DNA of 64,000 bases from Deltaproteobacteria bacterium HGW-Deltaproteobacteria-6 (GTDB lineage: Bacteria > Desulfobacterota > Syntrophia > Syntrophales > Smithellaceae), in the NCBI GenBank assembly GCA_002840435.1, contig PHAT01000005.1, positions 672,460 through 736,459 on the forward strand, in the 5' to 3' direction. Below are positions 34,097 to 43,205 of the stretch, piece after piece; position 1 is the first letter of the stretch; each line of letters begins with the position of its first letter. The position numbers were made by a program, and so were the translations under genes. The notes beneath the pieces were generated by a model. That model did not search any database. It had not been told where the DNA came from and worked only from the letters and a program-made list of their open reading frames with translations.

Positions 34097-34696
34097 CTAC
34101 ATGCCGCGACGGAATTCCAAAGACTTCGAAATGGTCATCTTGTCCACATATTTTAAATCGCCTCCCATGGGCACCCCCATGGCGATGCGTGTGATCTGAA
34201 TATTGGAATCTTTGAACATCCGGGTAATCAGCAGCGCCGTGGCTTCGCCATGCACATTGGGATTCGTGGCCAGGATCAATTCCGTTATCCGGCCTTCGCT
34301 GATTCGTTTGGACAGCTCACCCAGGCGCAGATTTTCCGGTCCGATGCCGTCGAGCGGCGCCAGCGCGCCGTGTAAGACGTGATACATTCCATGGAAAAAA
34401 CCGCTTTCTTCAATGGCCGCCAGTGCGTCCGGTTCTTCTACTACGCAGATCACGTGTTGATCGCGCGCCGGATTATTACAGATATGGCAGATGTCTTCTT
34501 CCGTCGGATTGAGGCAGATCCGGCAGAGCCGGATTTTCCGTTTTACTTCGACCAGGCTTTCCGCCAGTTTTTCCACGTCATCGGGGGTGGCGCGCAAAAT
34601 ATAGTTAGCGAGCCTGGCCGCCGTCTTTTCGCCGATTCCCGGAAGTTTGGCCAGTTCCTCAATCAGGCGTTTAATAGGTTGTGCGTAAGATTTCAT
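34097..34696 (-). CDS. recR: Recombination mediator RecR
   Basis: 199 residues, full length. N-terminal helix-hairpin-helix ([16 protein letters not shown]), a four-Cys zinc finger ([16 protein letters not shown]), a Toprim domain ([14 protein letters not shown]) and the C-terminal segment ([18 protein letters not shown]) are all present. With RecO/RecF it loads RecA at single-strand gaps. It lies 8 bases after ybaB in the conserved dnaX-ybaB-recR order. Confidence 0.96.
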   Translation of the reverse strand: MKSYAQPIKRLIEELAKLPGIGEKTAARLANYILRATPDDVEKLAESLVEVKRKIRLCRICLNPTEEDICHICNNPARDQHVICVVEEPDALAAIEESGFFHGMYHVLHGALAPLDGIGPENLRLGELSKRISEGRITELILATNPNVHGEATALLITRMFKDSNIQITRIAMGVPMGGDLKYVDKMTISKSLEFRRGM

Positions 34697-34704
34697 GAGG
34701 CGCC

Positions 34705-35019
34705 TTACATGCCCATCCCGGGAATTCCCAGCCCGCCCGTGATCTTGGACATTTCCGAGGAAGCCATTTCCTGCGACTTGCGGATGCCTTCGTTTACCGC
34801 CGCCGCGATCAGGTCCTGCAGCATTTCAATGTCTTCAGGATTGACGACTTCTTTTTCAATTTTGAGCGACACAATTTCAAACTTGCCGTTGACGACAACG
34901 CGAACCATGCCGCCGCCTGCCTGCGCTTCGATGGTTTTATTCTCCAGTTCCTGCTGGAGTTTGCCAATTTTTTCCTGCATCTTTTTGGCCTGTTTCATGA
35001 TGTTATTGATGTTATGCAC
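34705..35019 (-). CDS. ybaB: YbaB/EbfC family nucleoid-associated protein
   Basis: 104 residues. The coiled N-terminus ([21 protein letters not shown]) and the DNA-contact core ([21 protein letters not shown]) are typical, and it ends in a short Gly/Met-rich tail. The dimeric protein binds DNA and usually sits between dnaX and recR, as here, 4 bases after dnaX. Confidence 0.95.
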   Translation of the reverse strand: MHNINNIMKQAKKMQEKIGKLQQELENKTIEAQAGGGMVRVVVNGKFEIVSLKIEKEVVNPEDIEMLQDLIAAAVNEGIRKSQEMASSEMSKITGGLGIPGMGM

Positions 35020-35023
35020 TTTG

Positions 35024-36730
35024 CTATCCCCCCATCTTTTTTTCAGTAATTGGTTTAATGTCGATCAGTTCCGCGCCTTCAAACTGGGCCAGCACTTTCT
35101 GGAAAATCGGCGAGTTCATGGCTTCACGCTTGATGTCGTTTAAGTTGTTTGCTTTGGCGCCGCGTGTGCTGACATTATTGCCGTTTGTTTTTGGCGTTTC
35201 AATGGTTTGAATCTTCAGGGCAACCTTTTGTGAATAGTAAATCCCCGCGATCCTCTCCAGTTCTTCTTTTTGCGGCGATCTGGTGATGTCGTCGAGAAAA
35301 AGGCAATTGCCGGGAACACCCAGCGTTAGACAACCGTCTTCCAGTCCGAGAACTTCCGCCGTGTCAATTTTCGCCCCCAGCGGCGGATTTTCACTTTTAA
35401 TGAAATTTTTCAAATCATCGCCTGGCGCAGGTTTGGCGGTTGGGCGGGGCTCCGTTTGGACGGAAGCCGTTTCCTGCCGGGGCATGGAAGACGATGGCTG
35501 ACCGCTTCCCGTCGGCGAAGGCGAATGGGTCTGTTTGGTCATGCCCTGTTCGGCGTAACCTTCATTCGCGTGCGGCGGACCGTTCTGAAGCTTTTGCTCC
35601 AGCGCTTCGAGCGTCGCCATGATTTCACCTACCGGCAGGACCGGTTCCAGATAAGCCATTCTCACCAGGACGGTTTCAATTTTCATCCGCACTTCCTGGC
35701 TCCGGCGCAGGCTGTCGGCTTCATTAAGCAGAATGTCCAGATAACGCTGCAATGTTTCGCGGGAAACATTTTGCGTCTGATGTTTGAGTTTTGCCACCTG
35801 TTCCGGTGCGATATCAAAAGAAGAACTGTTGTCCGCGGCGATTTTGACCAGAAGCAAATTACGAAAATGTTTCAAGAGCATGGAGTAGAAGTGCTTCATA
35901 TCGATGCCTGCCAGATAGGCTTCGGCCAGGATCGTCAGGCAGCTGCCGGCGTTATGGGCCAGGACGGTTTCGGAGAGGCGGTAAAGATACTTGCGGTCGG
36001 CCAGTCCCAGAATGTCTTCTACGTCCTCATCGGAAATGGTCAGGCCGGCATAGGAAATGACCTGGTCGAAAATGCTCTGAGCGTCGCGCATGCTGCCGTC
36101 GCCCGCTTCGGCAACCCAGGAAAGGGCCGTGGGGCTGATCGCAATGCCTTCCGCGGCGGCCACCTTGCCTAAATTGGCTGCAATTTCGCTTTGCGAAATG
36201 CGGCGGAAATCATAACACTGGCAGCGCGACAGGATCGTTGCCGGAACTTTGTTGTTTTCAGTCGTGGCAAAAATAAAGATCACATGTCCGGGGGGCTCTT
36301 CGAGCGTTTTTAAAAGCGCGTTGAACGCTTCCCGCGTCAGCATGTGGACTTCATCGATGATATAGATTTTATACTTGGATGCGGCCGGGGCGAATTTGAC
36401 ATTCTCCCTGAGCTCCCGGATTTCGTCGATGCCGCGGTTGGAGGCGCCGTCGATCTCGCGCACATCCATGGCGTTTCCATCCGTGATTTCAATGCAGTTT
36501 GGGCATTTGTTGCAGGGTGTGGCGGTCGGGCCTTTTTCGCAGTTGAGCGATTTGGCCAGGATCCTGGCCACGGATGTTTTACCGACACCCCGGGGGCCTG
36601 CAAAGAGAAAGGCGTGTCCGATCCGGCCTTGTCCGATGGCGTTACTTAAGGTCCGGACCACAGGTTCCTGACCTGCGACGTCGTCAAAGGTTTGCGGTCT
36701 GAATTTTCGTGCTAAAACCAGGTATTCCAA
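35024..36730 (-). CDS. dnaX: DNA polymerase III gamma/tau subunit
   Basis: 568 residues from TTG at 36730, chosen because GAGG precedes it by 6 bases and the protein then reads LEYLVLARKFRPQTFDDVAGQ, the normal DnaX opening; an ATG at 36790 would add 20 unrelated residues. Clamp-loader features are Walker A GPRGVGKTS, the four-Cys zinc module (C ... CNKCPNC), Walker B IIDEVHML and sensor LSRCQCYDF. The Pro/Ser/Gln-rich linker and C-terminal tau-like domain follow. Confidence 0.93.
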   Translation of the reverse strand: MEYLVLARKFRPQTFDDVAGQEPVVRTLSNAIGQGRIGHAFLFAGPRGVGKTSVARILAKSLNCEKGPTATPCNKCPNCIEITDGNAMDVREIDGASNRGIDEIRELRENVKFAPAASKYKIYIIDEVHMLTREAFNALLKTLEEPPGHVIFIFATTENNKVPATILSRCQCYDFRRISQSEIAANLGKVAAAEGIAISPTALSWVAEAGDGSMRDAQSIFDQVISYAGLTISDEDVEDILGLADRKYLYRLSETVLAHNAGSCLTILAEAYLAGIDMKHFYSMLLKHFRNLLLVKIAADNSSSFDIAPEQVAKLKHQTQNVSRETLQRYLDILLNEADSLRRSQEVRMKIETVLVRMAYLEPVLPVGEIMATLEALEQKLQNGPPHANEGYAEQGMTKQTHSPSPTGSGQPSSSMPRQETASVQTEPRPTAKPAPGDDLKNFIKSENPPLGAKIDTAEVLGLEDGCLTLGVPGNCLFLDDITRSPQKEELERIAGIYYSQKVALKIQTIETPKTNGNNVSTRGAKANNLNDIKREAMNSPIFQKVLAQFEGAELIDIKPITEKKMGG

Positions 36731-36892
36731 ATGAACCTCGTTTTGTGGGTTTCCTGTACCGGATAACTCCTGCTTTGCGGGATGGTTCAACTGACCGATT
36801 CCACTTGTAACCTTGTGTGCCCTTAAGGCATCACGTTATGCGCTTTGCTTTCGGAATTGGAGTTTCGCTAAAATTAAACAGGTGACCGGGTT

Positions 36893-36978
36893 TACCGCAA
36901 CACACGATGGTATTTGCTGCCGCTGCTTCCTTCCGGACCTGACGGGGTTCACAAGCCTTCGTTGTACGGGACCCGGCC
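36893..36978 (-). ncRNA. ffs: Signal recognition particle RNA (4.5S type)
   Basis: The minus strand reads GCCGGGTCCCGTACAACGA, then the conserved apical domain (GTGAACCCCGTCAGGTCCGG, AAGGAAGCAGCGGCAGC), and closes with a CCCGGT end that pairs with the 5' GCCGGGT. The GGAAG tetraloop region and asymmetric loop are the Ffh-binding site. Ends are estimated from the terminal pairing. It lies upstream of dnaX and next to two tRNA genes. Confidence 0.92.
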
Positions 36979-37087
36979 ATATTTCTGCCTGATCCAGACT
37001 CTTAATGGATAAATCGACAGGAATCAACCCAAATTTTAAGGACACATGTCTGAATGAAAAGGGTGAGATTTAACCTGCTGTAATTAA

Positions 37088-37181
37088 TGGCGGAGAGTGG
37101 GGGATTCGAACCCCCGTGGGAGCTTGTGACCCCCAAATCGATTTCGAGTCGATCCCGTTACGACCACTTCGGTAACTCTCC
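37088..37181 (-). tRNA. tRNA-Ser (anticodon CGA)
   Basis: 94 bases including an encoded CCA. Acceptor GGAGAGT pairs with ACTCTCC, the anticodon stem ATCGA/TCGAT encloses loop CTCGAAA (anticodon CGA, reads UCG), a long class II variable arm is present, and the T arm is GGGGG-TTCGAAT-CCCCC. Confidence 0.97.
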
Positions 37182-37243
37182 GATTATCTCATGATCATTT
37201 TTCGATAGGGACGTTGGCATTCAACGCCCCTATCGTTAATATC

Positions 37244-37337
37244 TGGCGGAGAGAGCGGGATTCGAACCCGCGGTACACCTTTGTGGGCATACACACGATT
37301 TCCAGTCGTGCTCCTTCGGCCACTCAGACATCTCTCC
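37244..37337 (-). tRNA. tRNA-Ser (anticodon GGA)
   Basis: 94 bases including an encoded CCA. Acceptor GGAGAGA with TCTCTCC, anticodon stem CACGA/TCGTG with loop CTGGAAA (anticodon GGA, reads UCC and UCU), long variable arm, and T arm GCGGG-TTCGAAT-CCCGC. It starts four bases after the end of tadA on the same strand. Confidence 0.97.
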
Positions 37338-37341
37338 GCGC

Positions 37342-37815
37342 TTATTTAATTGCCGACTCGGCTCTTATCCTCTTTTCCCTAAAAAATCTACTCAAAATTT
37401 CCCCGCATTCTTCCCGCAGGATTCCCTCCGTCACATCCACCTGATGATTCAGGCGGTTATCAGTTAAAATATGGTAGAGGGAACAGACAGCGCCGGCCTT
37501 CGGGTCCCGGGCGCCGAAAACCACACGCGCCAGTCTGGCCTGAAGAATCGCGCCGGCGCACATGATGCAGGGTTCGAGTGTCACAAACAACTCTGCGCCG
37601 TTCAGTCGGTAATTACCGGCGATAGCGCAGGCCTTCCGGATCGCCAGCATTTCAGCGTGTGCCGAGGCATCGTTGCCGGCAACAGGAGCGTTATGCGACT
37701 GCGCCAGGACGTGACCATCCTGCACCAGCACCGCGCCGACCGGCACCTCGTCCTGATCGAACGCTTTTCTTGCCTCGTCAAGCGCCATATTCATGAAATT
37801 GATATCCGTCAGCAT
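37342..37815 (-). CDS. tadA: tRNA adenosine(34) deaminase TadA
   Basis: 157 residues from the ATG at 37815 (AGAGG upstream); the frame extends to 38181 but the extra residues are unrelated and overlap the TonB-C gene. Catalytic and zinc motifs are HAEML (near residue 53) and PCIMC (near 82). VPVGAVLV and the C-terminal helix are typical. It deaminates A34 to inosine in tRNA-Arg(ACG), an essential step. Directly upstream of two serine tRNAs and the SRP RNA, it forms part of a translation-related block. Confidence 0.94.
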   Translation of the reverse strand: MLTDINFMNMALDEARKAFDQDEVPVGAVLVQDGHVLAQSHNAPVAGNDASAHAEMLAIRKACAIAGNYRLNGAELFVTLEPCIMCAGAILQARLARVVFGARDPKAGAVCSLYHILTDNRLNHQVDVTEGILREECGEILSRFFREKRIRAESAIK

Positions 37816-37912
37816 CCGGTGCCTCTTCTTTTTCTTCTTTATGGCCTTTTCGTTATCATATTGTTGATTTTGAGGCAAATGCCGTATATGATTATCACCA
37901 AGCGAGATAACG

Positions 37913-38470
37913 ATGGATTCAAAAAAAATTTTCCTGGTGCCGGTTATTATATCCATTATCGGGCATGCCGCGTTGATTACGGCCAGCAGTATGGTGGATT
38001 TGCGTGATAATGTGAAAGCCGCGGAACTCTTCACGATACAAATCACAGACCCTCCGGCTGTCGAACCGAAAAGTGAGCAGGAGCCGGTGCGGGATAAATT
38101 ACCCGGACGCGTTGAAAACGGAAAACCACTGCCGGAAAGCGGACGGGAAGACACGGTGGATATCGGTTCTTCCGACGTCAAATATGCGGCTTATTTAGCG
38201 GGAGTGAAAAGAAAGATCCTGCGTCTCTGGACGTATCCGGTTGCCGCGTATAAAAAGAATGAAGAAGGGGTGGTGGTGGTCAGAATATCGGTTGACGCGA
38301 ACGGCGCTTTGGCCCGGGCTATGCTGATGACATCTTCCGGTTTTGTGACGCTTGATGCCAGCACGCTGGACGTTATCCGGGCGGCCGCGCCTTTCCAGCC
38401 GTTGCCGGGGCATTATGAACTGTCGCGTCTGCACATTATTGCTTCTTTCAGTTATCGCATGAAAGATTGA
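37913..38470 (+). CDS. TonB C-terminal-domain protein
   Basis: 185 residues. One N-terminal membrane anchor (KIFLVPVIISIIGHAALITA), a Pro/Glu-rich linker (DPPAVEPKSEQEPV) and a C-terminal TonB/TolA-like domain (ILRLWTYPVAAYKKNEEGVV, VRISVDANGAL, ASTLDVIRAAAPFQPLPG) are present. It probably spans the periplasm and transmits proton-motive energy or binds an outer-membrane partner. ExbB/ExbD are not nearby. It lies 40 bases before lepB on the same strand and diverges from tadA. Confidence 0.82.
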   Translation: MDSKKIFLVPVIISIIGHAALITASSMVDLRDNVKAAELFTIQITDPPAVEPKSEQEPVRDKLPGRVENGKPLPESGREDTVDIGSSDVKYAAYLAGVKRKILRLWTYPVAAYKKNEEGVVVVRISVDANGALARAMLMTSSGFVTLDASTLDVIRAAAPFQPLPGHYELSRLHIIASFSYRMKD

Positions 38471-38510
38471 GAAGGGTCTCGCTACTTCACTAATTAAAAG
38501 GGATTATCGC

Positions 38511-39146
38511 ATGATGAAAGAACAAGAAGCATTACCGGTAAAAGAAAAATCAAAAATCAGAGAATATATTGAAGCGATCCTGACGGCGATCCTGATCGCC
38601 GCCTTTATCATTTCTTTTGTGGTCCAGGCGTTTAAAATACCGTCCGGCTCCATGATTCCGACGTTGCTGATCGGCGACCATCTTTTCGTTAATAAATTTA
38701 TCTACGGTGTGAAAATCCCGTTTTTCAGAAAAACGATCATTCCGATTACCGACCCGAAAAAAGAAGATGTGATCGTTTTTATATTTCCTCAGGACCGATC
38801 CAAAGATTTTATCAAGCGCGTGATCGGCACTGCCGGCGATAAAATTGAAATGAAGAATAAAAAACTCTTTATCAACAATCAGGCGTACGCGGATCCTTTC
38901 GGCGTTTATGATGATGATAACATTTATCCGGCCGACGTGCAGCCGCGCGATAATTTCGGTCCGGTGGTCGTTCCCCCCAATTCTCTTTTTGTCATGGGGG
39001 ATAATCGCGATCATAGCCTGGACAGCCGTTTCTGGGGCTTTGTCGATTTGAAGGACGTTCAGGGCAAGGCATTTATTCTTTACTGGTCATGGAATGCGGA
39101 AGAAAAAAATGTCCGCTGGACCCGTCTGGCCAAGCTGATCAAATAA
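38511..39146 (+). CDS. lepB: Signal peptidase I
   Basis: 211 residues with one N-terminal membrane helix (AILTAILIAAFIISFVVQAF). The catalytic Ser is in PSGSMIPTL (~residue 46), the general-base Lys in DFIKRVIGT (~103), and box E is MGDNRDHSLDSRFWG. It cleaves signal peptides on the outer face of the inner membrane. A 16-bp hairpin follows the gene. Confidence 0.95.
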   Translation: MMKEQEALPVKEKSKIREYIEAILTAILIAAFIISFVVQAFKIPSGSMIPTLLIGDHLFVNKFIYGVKIPFFRKTIIPITDPKKEDVIVFIFPQDRSKDFIKRVIGTAGDKIEMKNKKLFINNQAYADPFGVYDDDNIYPADVQPRDNFGPVVVPPNSLFVMGDNRDHSLDSRFWGFVDLKDVQGKAFILYWSWNAEEKNVRWTRLAKLIK

Positions 39147-39170
39147 AGGCGGCTTCGCAACAAAGCAAAA

Positions 39171-39204
39171 GAAAGCCGGCCGGATATTTATCCGGCCGGC
39201 TTTC
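39171..39204. terminator. Bidirectional terminator between lepB and the acyl-CoA synthetase gene
   Basis: GAAAGCCGGCCGGATA (39171-39186) pairs perfectly with TATCCGGCCGGCTTTC (39189-39204). TTTCTT follows on the plus strand and TTTTGC on the minus strand. It lies between two convergent gene ends. Confidence 0.85.
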
Positions 39205-39234
39205 TTACGTTAGCATGCAGCCTGACAGCCTGTT

Positions 39235-41136
39235 TTACTTTTTTCCGTAACCGATTGTTCTGGCCGATTCCGCGATGGCCGGCAGAACAGCCGGATCATC
39301 GATCGTGGAGGGGACGACATAATCCTTGCCGTCCACGATTTTGCGCATCGTGCTGCGCAGGATCTTCCCCGAACGGGTCTTGGGGAGAGCCTTCACGACG
39401 GCGGCTTCCTTGAAGCAGGCCAGCGCCCCCAGTTCATTGCGCACCATCTGCACCAGTTCTTTGATGATCTCCTCGGGCTTTCTGTCCACGCCGGCTTTCA
39501 ATACCACAAAACCCACCGGCACCTGGCCTTTGAGTTGATCGTCCGCGCCCAGAACGGCGCATTCCGCGACGTCCTGGTGCCTGGAAACGATTTCTTCCAT
39601 CGATCCGGTGGAAAGCCTGTGACCGGCCACGTTAATGACATCGTCGATCCGCCCCATGATGTAGACATACCCGTCGGTATCAAAGCGGCCCCCGTCGCCG
39701 GTAACATAGTAGCCGGGTCTTTCGGTTACATATTCCAGATACCGCTTGTCGTCTTTCCAGAGGGTCGGCAGACAGCCGGGGGGCAGAGGCAGTTTAATCA
39801 CCACGGCGCCTTCCTCTCCGTCGGGTAGGACATTGCCGTCCATGTCCAGAATCTGAACGTTATAGCCGGGAACCGGCTTGGTGGGAGATCCGGCTTTGAT
39901 CGGAAATGGTTCGATGCCCATGCAGTTGGCCGCTATCGGCCAGCCGGTTTCCGTCTGCCACCAGTGATCGACTACCGGGATTTTCAGCATGTCGCCGGCC
40001 CAGTGATAGGTGTCGGGATCAAGGCGTTCACCGGCCAGAAACAGATATCTTAAACAGGCAATGTTGTATTTCTTCAGGTAATCCCCGTTGGGGTCTTCCT
40101 TCTTGATGGCCCGGAAGGCGGTAGGAGCCGTAAACAGAACGGATACGCCGTGCTGGGAAATGACCCGCCAGAAGGCGCCGGGATCGGGTGTCCCCACCGG
40201 TTTGCCTTCATAGAGAATGGTGGTGCAGCCGTAAAGCAATGGCGCGTAAACAATGTAAGAATGTCCGACCACCCAGCCGACGTCGGATGCCGCCCAGAAG
40301 ACTTCACCGGGACGGATGTCATAGATGTGTTTCATCGACCATTTCAGGGCCACGGCATGGCCGCCGTTGTCGCGCAGGACGCCTTTGGGTTTGCCGGTGG
40401 TTCCCGAGGTGTAAAGAATGTAAAGCGGATCAGTCGCCAGAACCGGCACGCAGGGAACGGCCCTGGCGTCTTCCATCAACGCCGTCCAGTCCAGGTCGCG
40501 GCCGGGCGTCAACTCAGCCTGCACCTGCGGGCGCTGGTAGATGATGCATTTCTCCGGTTTGTGGGCGGCAATCTTAATCGCTTCATCCAAAAGCGGTTTG
40601 TAGGCCAGAGTCTTTTTTCCTTCGATGCCGCAGGAGGCGGATATCATCACTTTGGGTTGGGCGTCGTCTATGCGGATGGCCAGCTCGTTGGGGGCAAATC
40701 CGCCGAAAACCACGGAGTGTACGGCGCCGATGCGCGCGCACGCCAGCATCGCCACCACGGCTTCCGGAATCATCGGCATATAGATAATAACCGTGTCGCC
40801 TTTCGTGACGCCTAATCCGGTCAGAGCGCCCGCAAATCGGGAGACCAGGCTGAGGAGTTCTCCGTAGGTGATCTTTTTAACGGTGCCGGTGACGGGACTG
40901 TCGTATATAACGGCGGTCTGATCTTTCCGGCCTGATTCCACCTGGTAATCCAGAGCATTATAACAGGTATTGAGTTCGCCGCCCACAAACCACCGGTAGA
41001 AAGGTTTGCGGCTGTCGTCCAGAACTTTATCCCAGGGCTTCGTCCACTGGATGGCTTCTCCTGCTCTCCCCCAGAAAACGTCGGGCCGGTTGATAGACTG
41101 CTCATATACATCTCTGTATTTCAACGAATCAGACAT
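39235..41136 (-). CDS. Propionyl-CoA synthetase-like (AMP-forming) acyl-CoA synthetase
   Basis: 633 residues from the ATG at 41136, immediately after GGAGGGGGT. ANL-family motifs are P-loop YTSGTTGKPKGVLRDNGGH, TETGWPI, GDGGRFDTDGYVYIMGRIDD and the catalytic Lys in TRSGKILRSTM. The RDNGGH variant of the P-loop and the overall sequence favour propionyl-CoA synthetase (PrpE/ACSS3 type) over acetyl-CoA synthetase. It would activate propionate for the methylmalonyl-CoA route suggested by mce and meaB. Acetate or butyrate use cannot be excluded. The final Lys is a likely acetylation site. Confidence 0.88.
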   Translation of the reverse strand: MSDSLKYRDVYEQSINRPDVFWGRAGEAIQWTKPWDKVLDDSRKPFYRWFVGGELNTCYNALDYQVESGRKDQTAVIYDSPVTGTVKKITYGELLSLVSRFAGALTGLGVTKGDTVIIYMPMIPEAVVAMLACARIGAVHSVVFGGFAPNELAIRIDDAQPKVMISASCGIEGKKTLAYKPLLDEAIKIAAHKPEKCIIYQRPQVQAELTPGRDLDWTALMEDARAVPCVPVLATDPLYILYTSGTTGKPKGVLRDNGGHAVALKWSMKHIYDIRPGEVFWAASDVGWVVGHSYIVYAPLLYGCTTILYEGKPVGTPDPGAFWRVISQHGVSVLFTAPTAFRAIKKEDPNGDYLKKYNIACLRYLFLAGERLDPDTYHWAGDMLKIPVVDHWWQTETGWPIAANCMGIEPFPIKAGSPTKPVPGYNVQILDMDGNVLPDGEEGAVVIKLPLPPGCLPTLWKDDKRYLEYVTERPGYYVTGDGGRFDTDGYVYIMGRIDDVINVAGHRLSTGSMEEIVSRHQDVAECAVLGADDQLKGQVPVGFVVLKAGVDRKPEEIIKELVQMVRNELGALACFKEAAVVKALPKTRSGKILRSTMRKIVDGKDYVVPSTIDDPAVLPAIAESARTIGYGKK

Positions 41137-41226
41137 ACCCCCTCCTTTTATCATAAGATATTTGATATTATCAGCGCTAGCAAAACCAGCAAGCCCTGTC
41201 AAGACGGATTAAAACAGTTTGACGGC

Positions 41227-41259
41227 AAAAAAAACGGTTGAAGCATGATGCTTCAACCG
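41227..41259 (-). terminator. Intrinsic terminator after the SLOG-like gene
   Basis: CGGTTGAAGCA (41235-41245) pairs with TGCTTCAACCG (41249-41259). On the minus strand an eight-base U tract follows (complement of A run 41227-41234). It separates the SLOG-like gene from the downstream acyl-CoA synthetase gene. Confidence 0.9.
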
Positions 41260-41297
41260 CCTTATGGCCGCTGCAATTATTTTTGTCGCCTGACCGA

Positions 41298-41855
41298 TCA
41301 GCTGATGGACCGCTCCAGCAGTTCCCGGATTGCTTTTTTGCCGTTTTCTTCCAGAAAGCGCGTGCCCCCGCCGGCAAAATGGGTATGAGTGATGACCGGT
41401 TCATCGCCTTTCCTGTGTTCAACCCAATTGAGCTTATTCCACGTGAACCAGGCATTTTTCTTCTGATCGAATACGGAGAGCGGCTTGTTGCAGATTTTGC
41501 TGAACTCCGCACCCCAGCCGGTGCCGCCCTTGACGGTGTTATCCGGCAGGATTTCGCCGACAATAAAGACTTCCTGGCCGTTGTTGATCTGATACCAGAT
41601 GGTTTGCAGGATTTTACGGAAGGTCGCGTTATCCGTGTAGCGGCGGTTCATCAGGCGTGAGATATATTCCAGCGAGACATCGCCGTTTTTCAGTTCCTCG
41701 TGCGTCAGCACGCGCAGTCCCCTGTGCCGGATAATGGTGTGCCCTTCGAAAGTAAAGTTTACTTCTTCTATGCCCAGGCGCTCGGCGTTTTGGCCGAACT
41801 CCGCTTCCGCACCCTGTGCGCCGCCGCTGAATAAAATACAATCCTCTTTTTTCAT
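41298..41855 (-). CDS. SLOG-superfamily (YpsA-related) nucleotide-binding-like protein
   Basis: 185 residues. LFSGGAQGAEAEFGQNAERLGI near the N-terminus and VKGGTGWGAEFSKICNKPLSVFDQ after the middle follow the SLOG Rossmann pattern: a glycine-rich loop after the first strand, then a GGTG loop followed by 'KP.YVFDQ'. SLOG proteins bind or process nucleotide derivatives such as ADP-ribose. No function is known for this one. It is monocistronic with its own terminator and divergent from mutY. Confidence 0.6.
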   Translation of the reverse strand: MKKEDCILFSGGAQGAEAEFGQNAERLGIEEVNFTFEGHTIIRHRGLRVLTHEELKNGDVSLEYISRLMNRRYTDNATFRKILQTIWYQINNGQEVFIVGEILPDNTVKGGTGWGAEFSKICNKPLSVFDQKKNAWFTWNKLNWVEHRKGDEPVITHTHFAGGGTRFLEENGKKAIRELLERSIS

Positions 41856-42042
41856 TTTTTGTTCCTCTCCTTAATTTCTTCTATTGATGAGTTAACCAGA
41901 AAATCTAACGATGTGGAAAACAACGATTCGTATGTCTCAAGTGTGGGTTCAGGTTGTCCTATAAACGTTTATCTGTCAAGAGGAAAATTGTTCACAAACC
42001 GTGAGATTGCCATACTCCCGGCAATGAGATATACCATCAGCC

Positions 42043-43143
42043 ATGATTAAAGATGCCGTCAGAATCAAGAATCTTCTGAGTCGTAAATTGCTTGCCTGGT
42101 ACAAAAGCCATCAGCGTCCGCTTCCCTGGCGGGAAACAAGCGATCCTTACCGTATCTGGATTTCGGAAATCATGCTGCAGCAGACTCAAGTGGATACGGT
42201 CATTCCCTACTATCATCGTTTTTTGAAAGTGTTTCCGGATGTTGATACGCTGGCCCGCGCTTCCCTGCAGGATGTCCTCAAGGTTTGGGAGAACCTGGGG
42301 TATTATTCACGGGCCAGGAATATTCATGCCGCCGCACGAATGATTGTCGACCGGTTTGACGGCCGGATTCCCGACACACCCGACGCAATCAAAACGCTTC
42401 CCGGCATCGGCGAGTATTCCGCCGGCGCGATTTTAAGCATCGCCTGCGGGCAGGCGCTTCCCGCTGTGGACGGCAATGTGCGCAGGATTCTCAGCCGTGT
42501 GCTGGCCATCCGCCAGCCGGTAGACGAACCCCGGGAACAAATGAAGTTGAGGGAGTTGGCTGCCCAGCTGGTCCCCGCTGAACGCCCCGGCGATTTTAAT
42601 CAGGCGCTGATGGATCTCGGCGCAACGATTTGCAGGGCGAAAAATCCCGATTGTCCGGGTTGTCCCGTAAAGTCCATTTGCCGCGCGCGCCTTCTCGATT
42701 TACAAAACATTCTGCCGGTCACGCGAAAGGCTCCCGCCATTCCCCGCAGGCTCGCGTCAGCCGCCGTTGTCCGCAATCAGGAAGACAAACTGCTGCTGGT
42801 GCAGCGGCCTGCCACCGGATTACTCGCGTCCTTATGGAAATTGCCCGGGGGTTTGGTGGAGACGGGCAAAAAAATGGAGAACAGTTTGCGTCATAGTGTA
42901 AAAAAGGAGCTGGGCGTTACCGTCCGTGTGGGGAAGGAGGTAGCTTGCGTGGATCATGTTTACACCCATTTCCGTCTGACGCTGCATGCCTACGAAGCTG
43001 TTTTATTGAAAGGCGAACCTGAAGCACTTGGCTGCGGGGGGTGGCGATGGGCAGCACCTGCGGATATAAGGAAACTGCCTTTGTCCAAGATTGACCGGAT
43101 GGTTATTGCCGCAATAAAAAAAGGTCTGCCGTTCATAAGCTGA
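42043..43143 (+). CDS. mutY: A/G-specific adenine glycosylase MutY
   Basis: 366 residues. The catalytic Glu is in SEIMLQQTQVDTVIPYY, helix-hairpin-helix LPGIGEYSAGAIL is followed by catalytic Asp in VDGNVRRILSR, and the [4Fe-4S] motif is C-x6-C-x2-C-x5-C (CRAKNPDCPGCPVKSIC). A C-terminal NUDIX-like domain (WKLPGGLVETGKK) recognises 8-oxoG. It removes A mispaired with 8-oxoG. The stop lies inside a terminator hairpin shared with the convergent gene. Confidence 0.95.
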   Translation: MIKDAVRIKNLLSRKLLAWYKSHQRPLPWRETSDPYRIWISEIMLQQTQVDTVIPYYHRFLKVFPDVDTLARASLQDVLKVWENLGYYSRARNIHAAARMIVDRFDGRIPDTPDAIKTLPGIGEYSAGAILSIACGQALPAVDGNVRRILSRVLAIRQPVDEPREQMKLRELAAQLVPAERPGDFNQALMDLGATICRAKNPDCPGCPVKSICRARLLDLQNILPVTRKAPAIPRRLASAAVVRNQEDKLLLVQRPATGLLASLWKLPGGLVETGKKMENSLRHSVKKELGVTVRVGKEVACVDHVYTHFRLTLHAYEAVLLKGEPEALGCGGWRWAAPADIRKLPLSKIDRMVIAAIKKGLPFIS

Positions 43144-43155
43144 CGGCAGACCTTT
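43120..43155 (-). terminator. Terminator overlapping the end of mutY
   Basis: AAAGGTCTGCCGT (43120-43132) pairs with ACGGCAGACCTTT (43143-43155). The best U tract is on the minus strand (A run at 43115-43122), serving the OmpA-like gene; TTTGTC on the plus strand gives weak bidirectional use. Confidence 0.8.
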
Positions 43156-43205
43156 GTCGCTGTCCCGGCCGGTTGATATTGTTATTTTCCCGGCCGTCCG
43201 GACTG

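Noticed and set aside
37088-37337. tRNA genes as an integration site for a mobile island
   Set aside because: No integrase and no repeat of the tRNA 3' ends was found; the flanking genes are standard housekeeping genes.
37816-38181. N-terminal extension of tadA
   Set aside because: The extra 122 codons lack TadA homology and overlap the divergent TonB-C gene; the ATG at 37815 has a ribosome-binding site.
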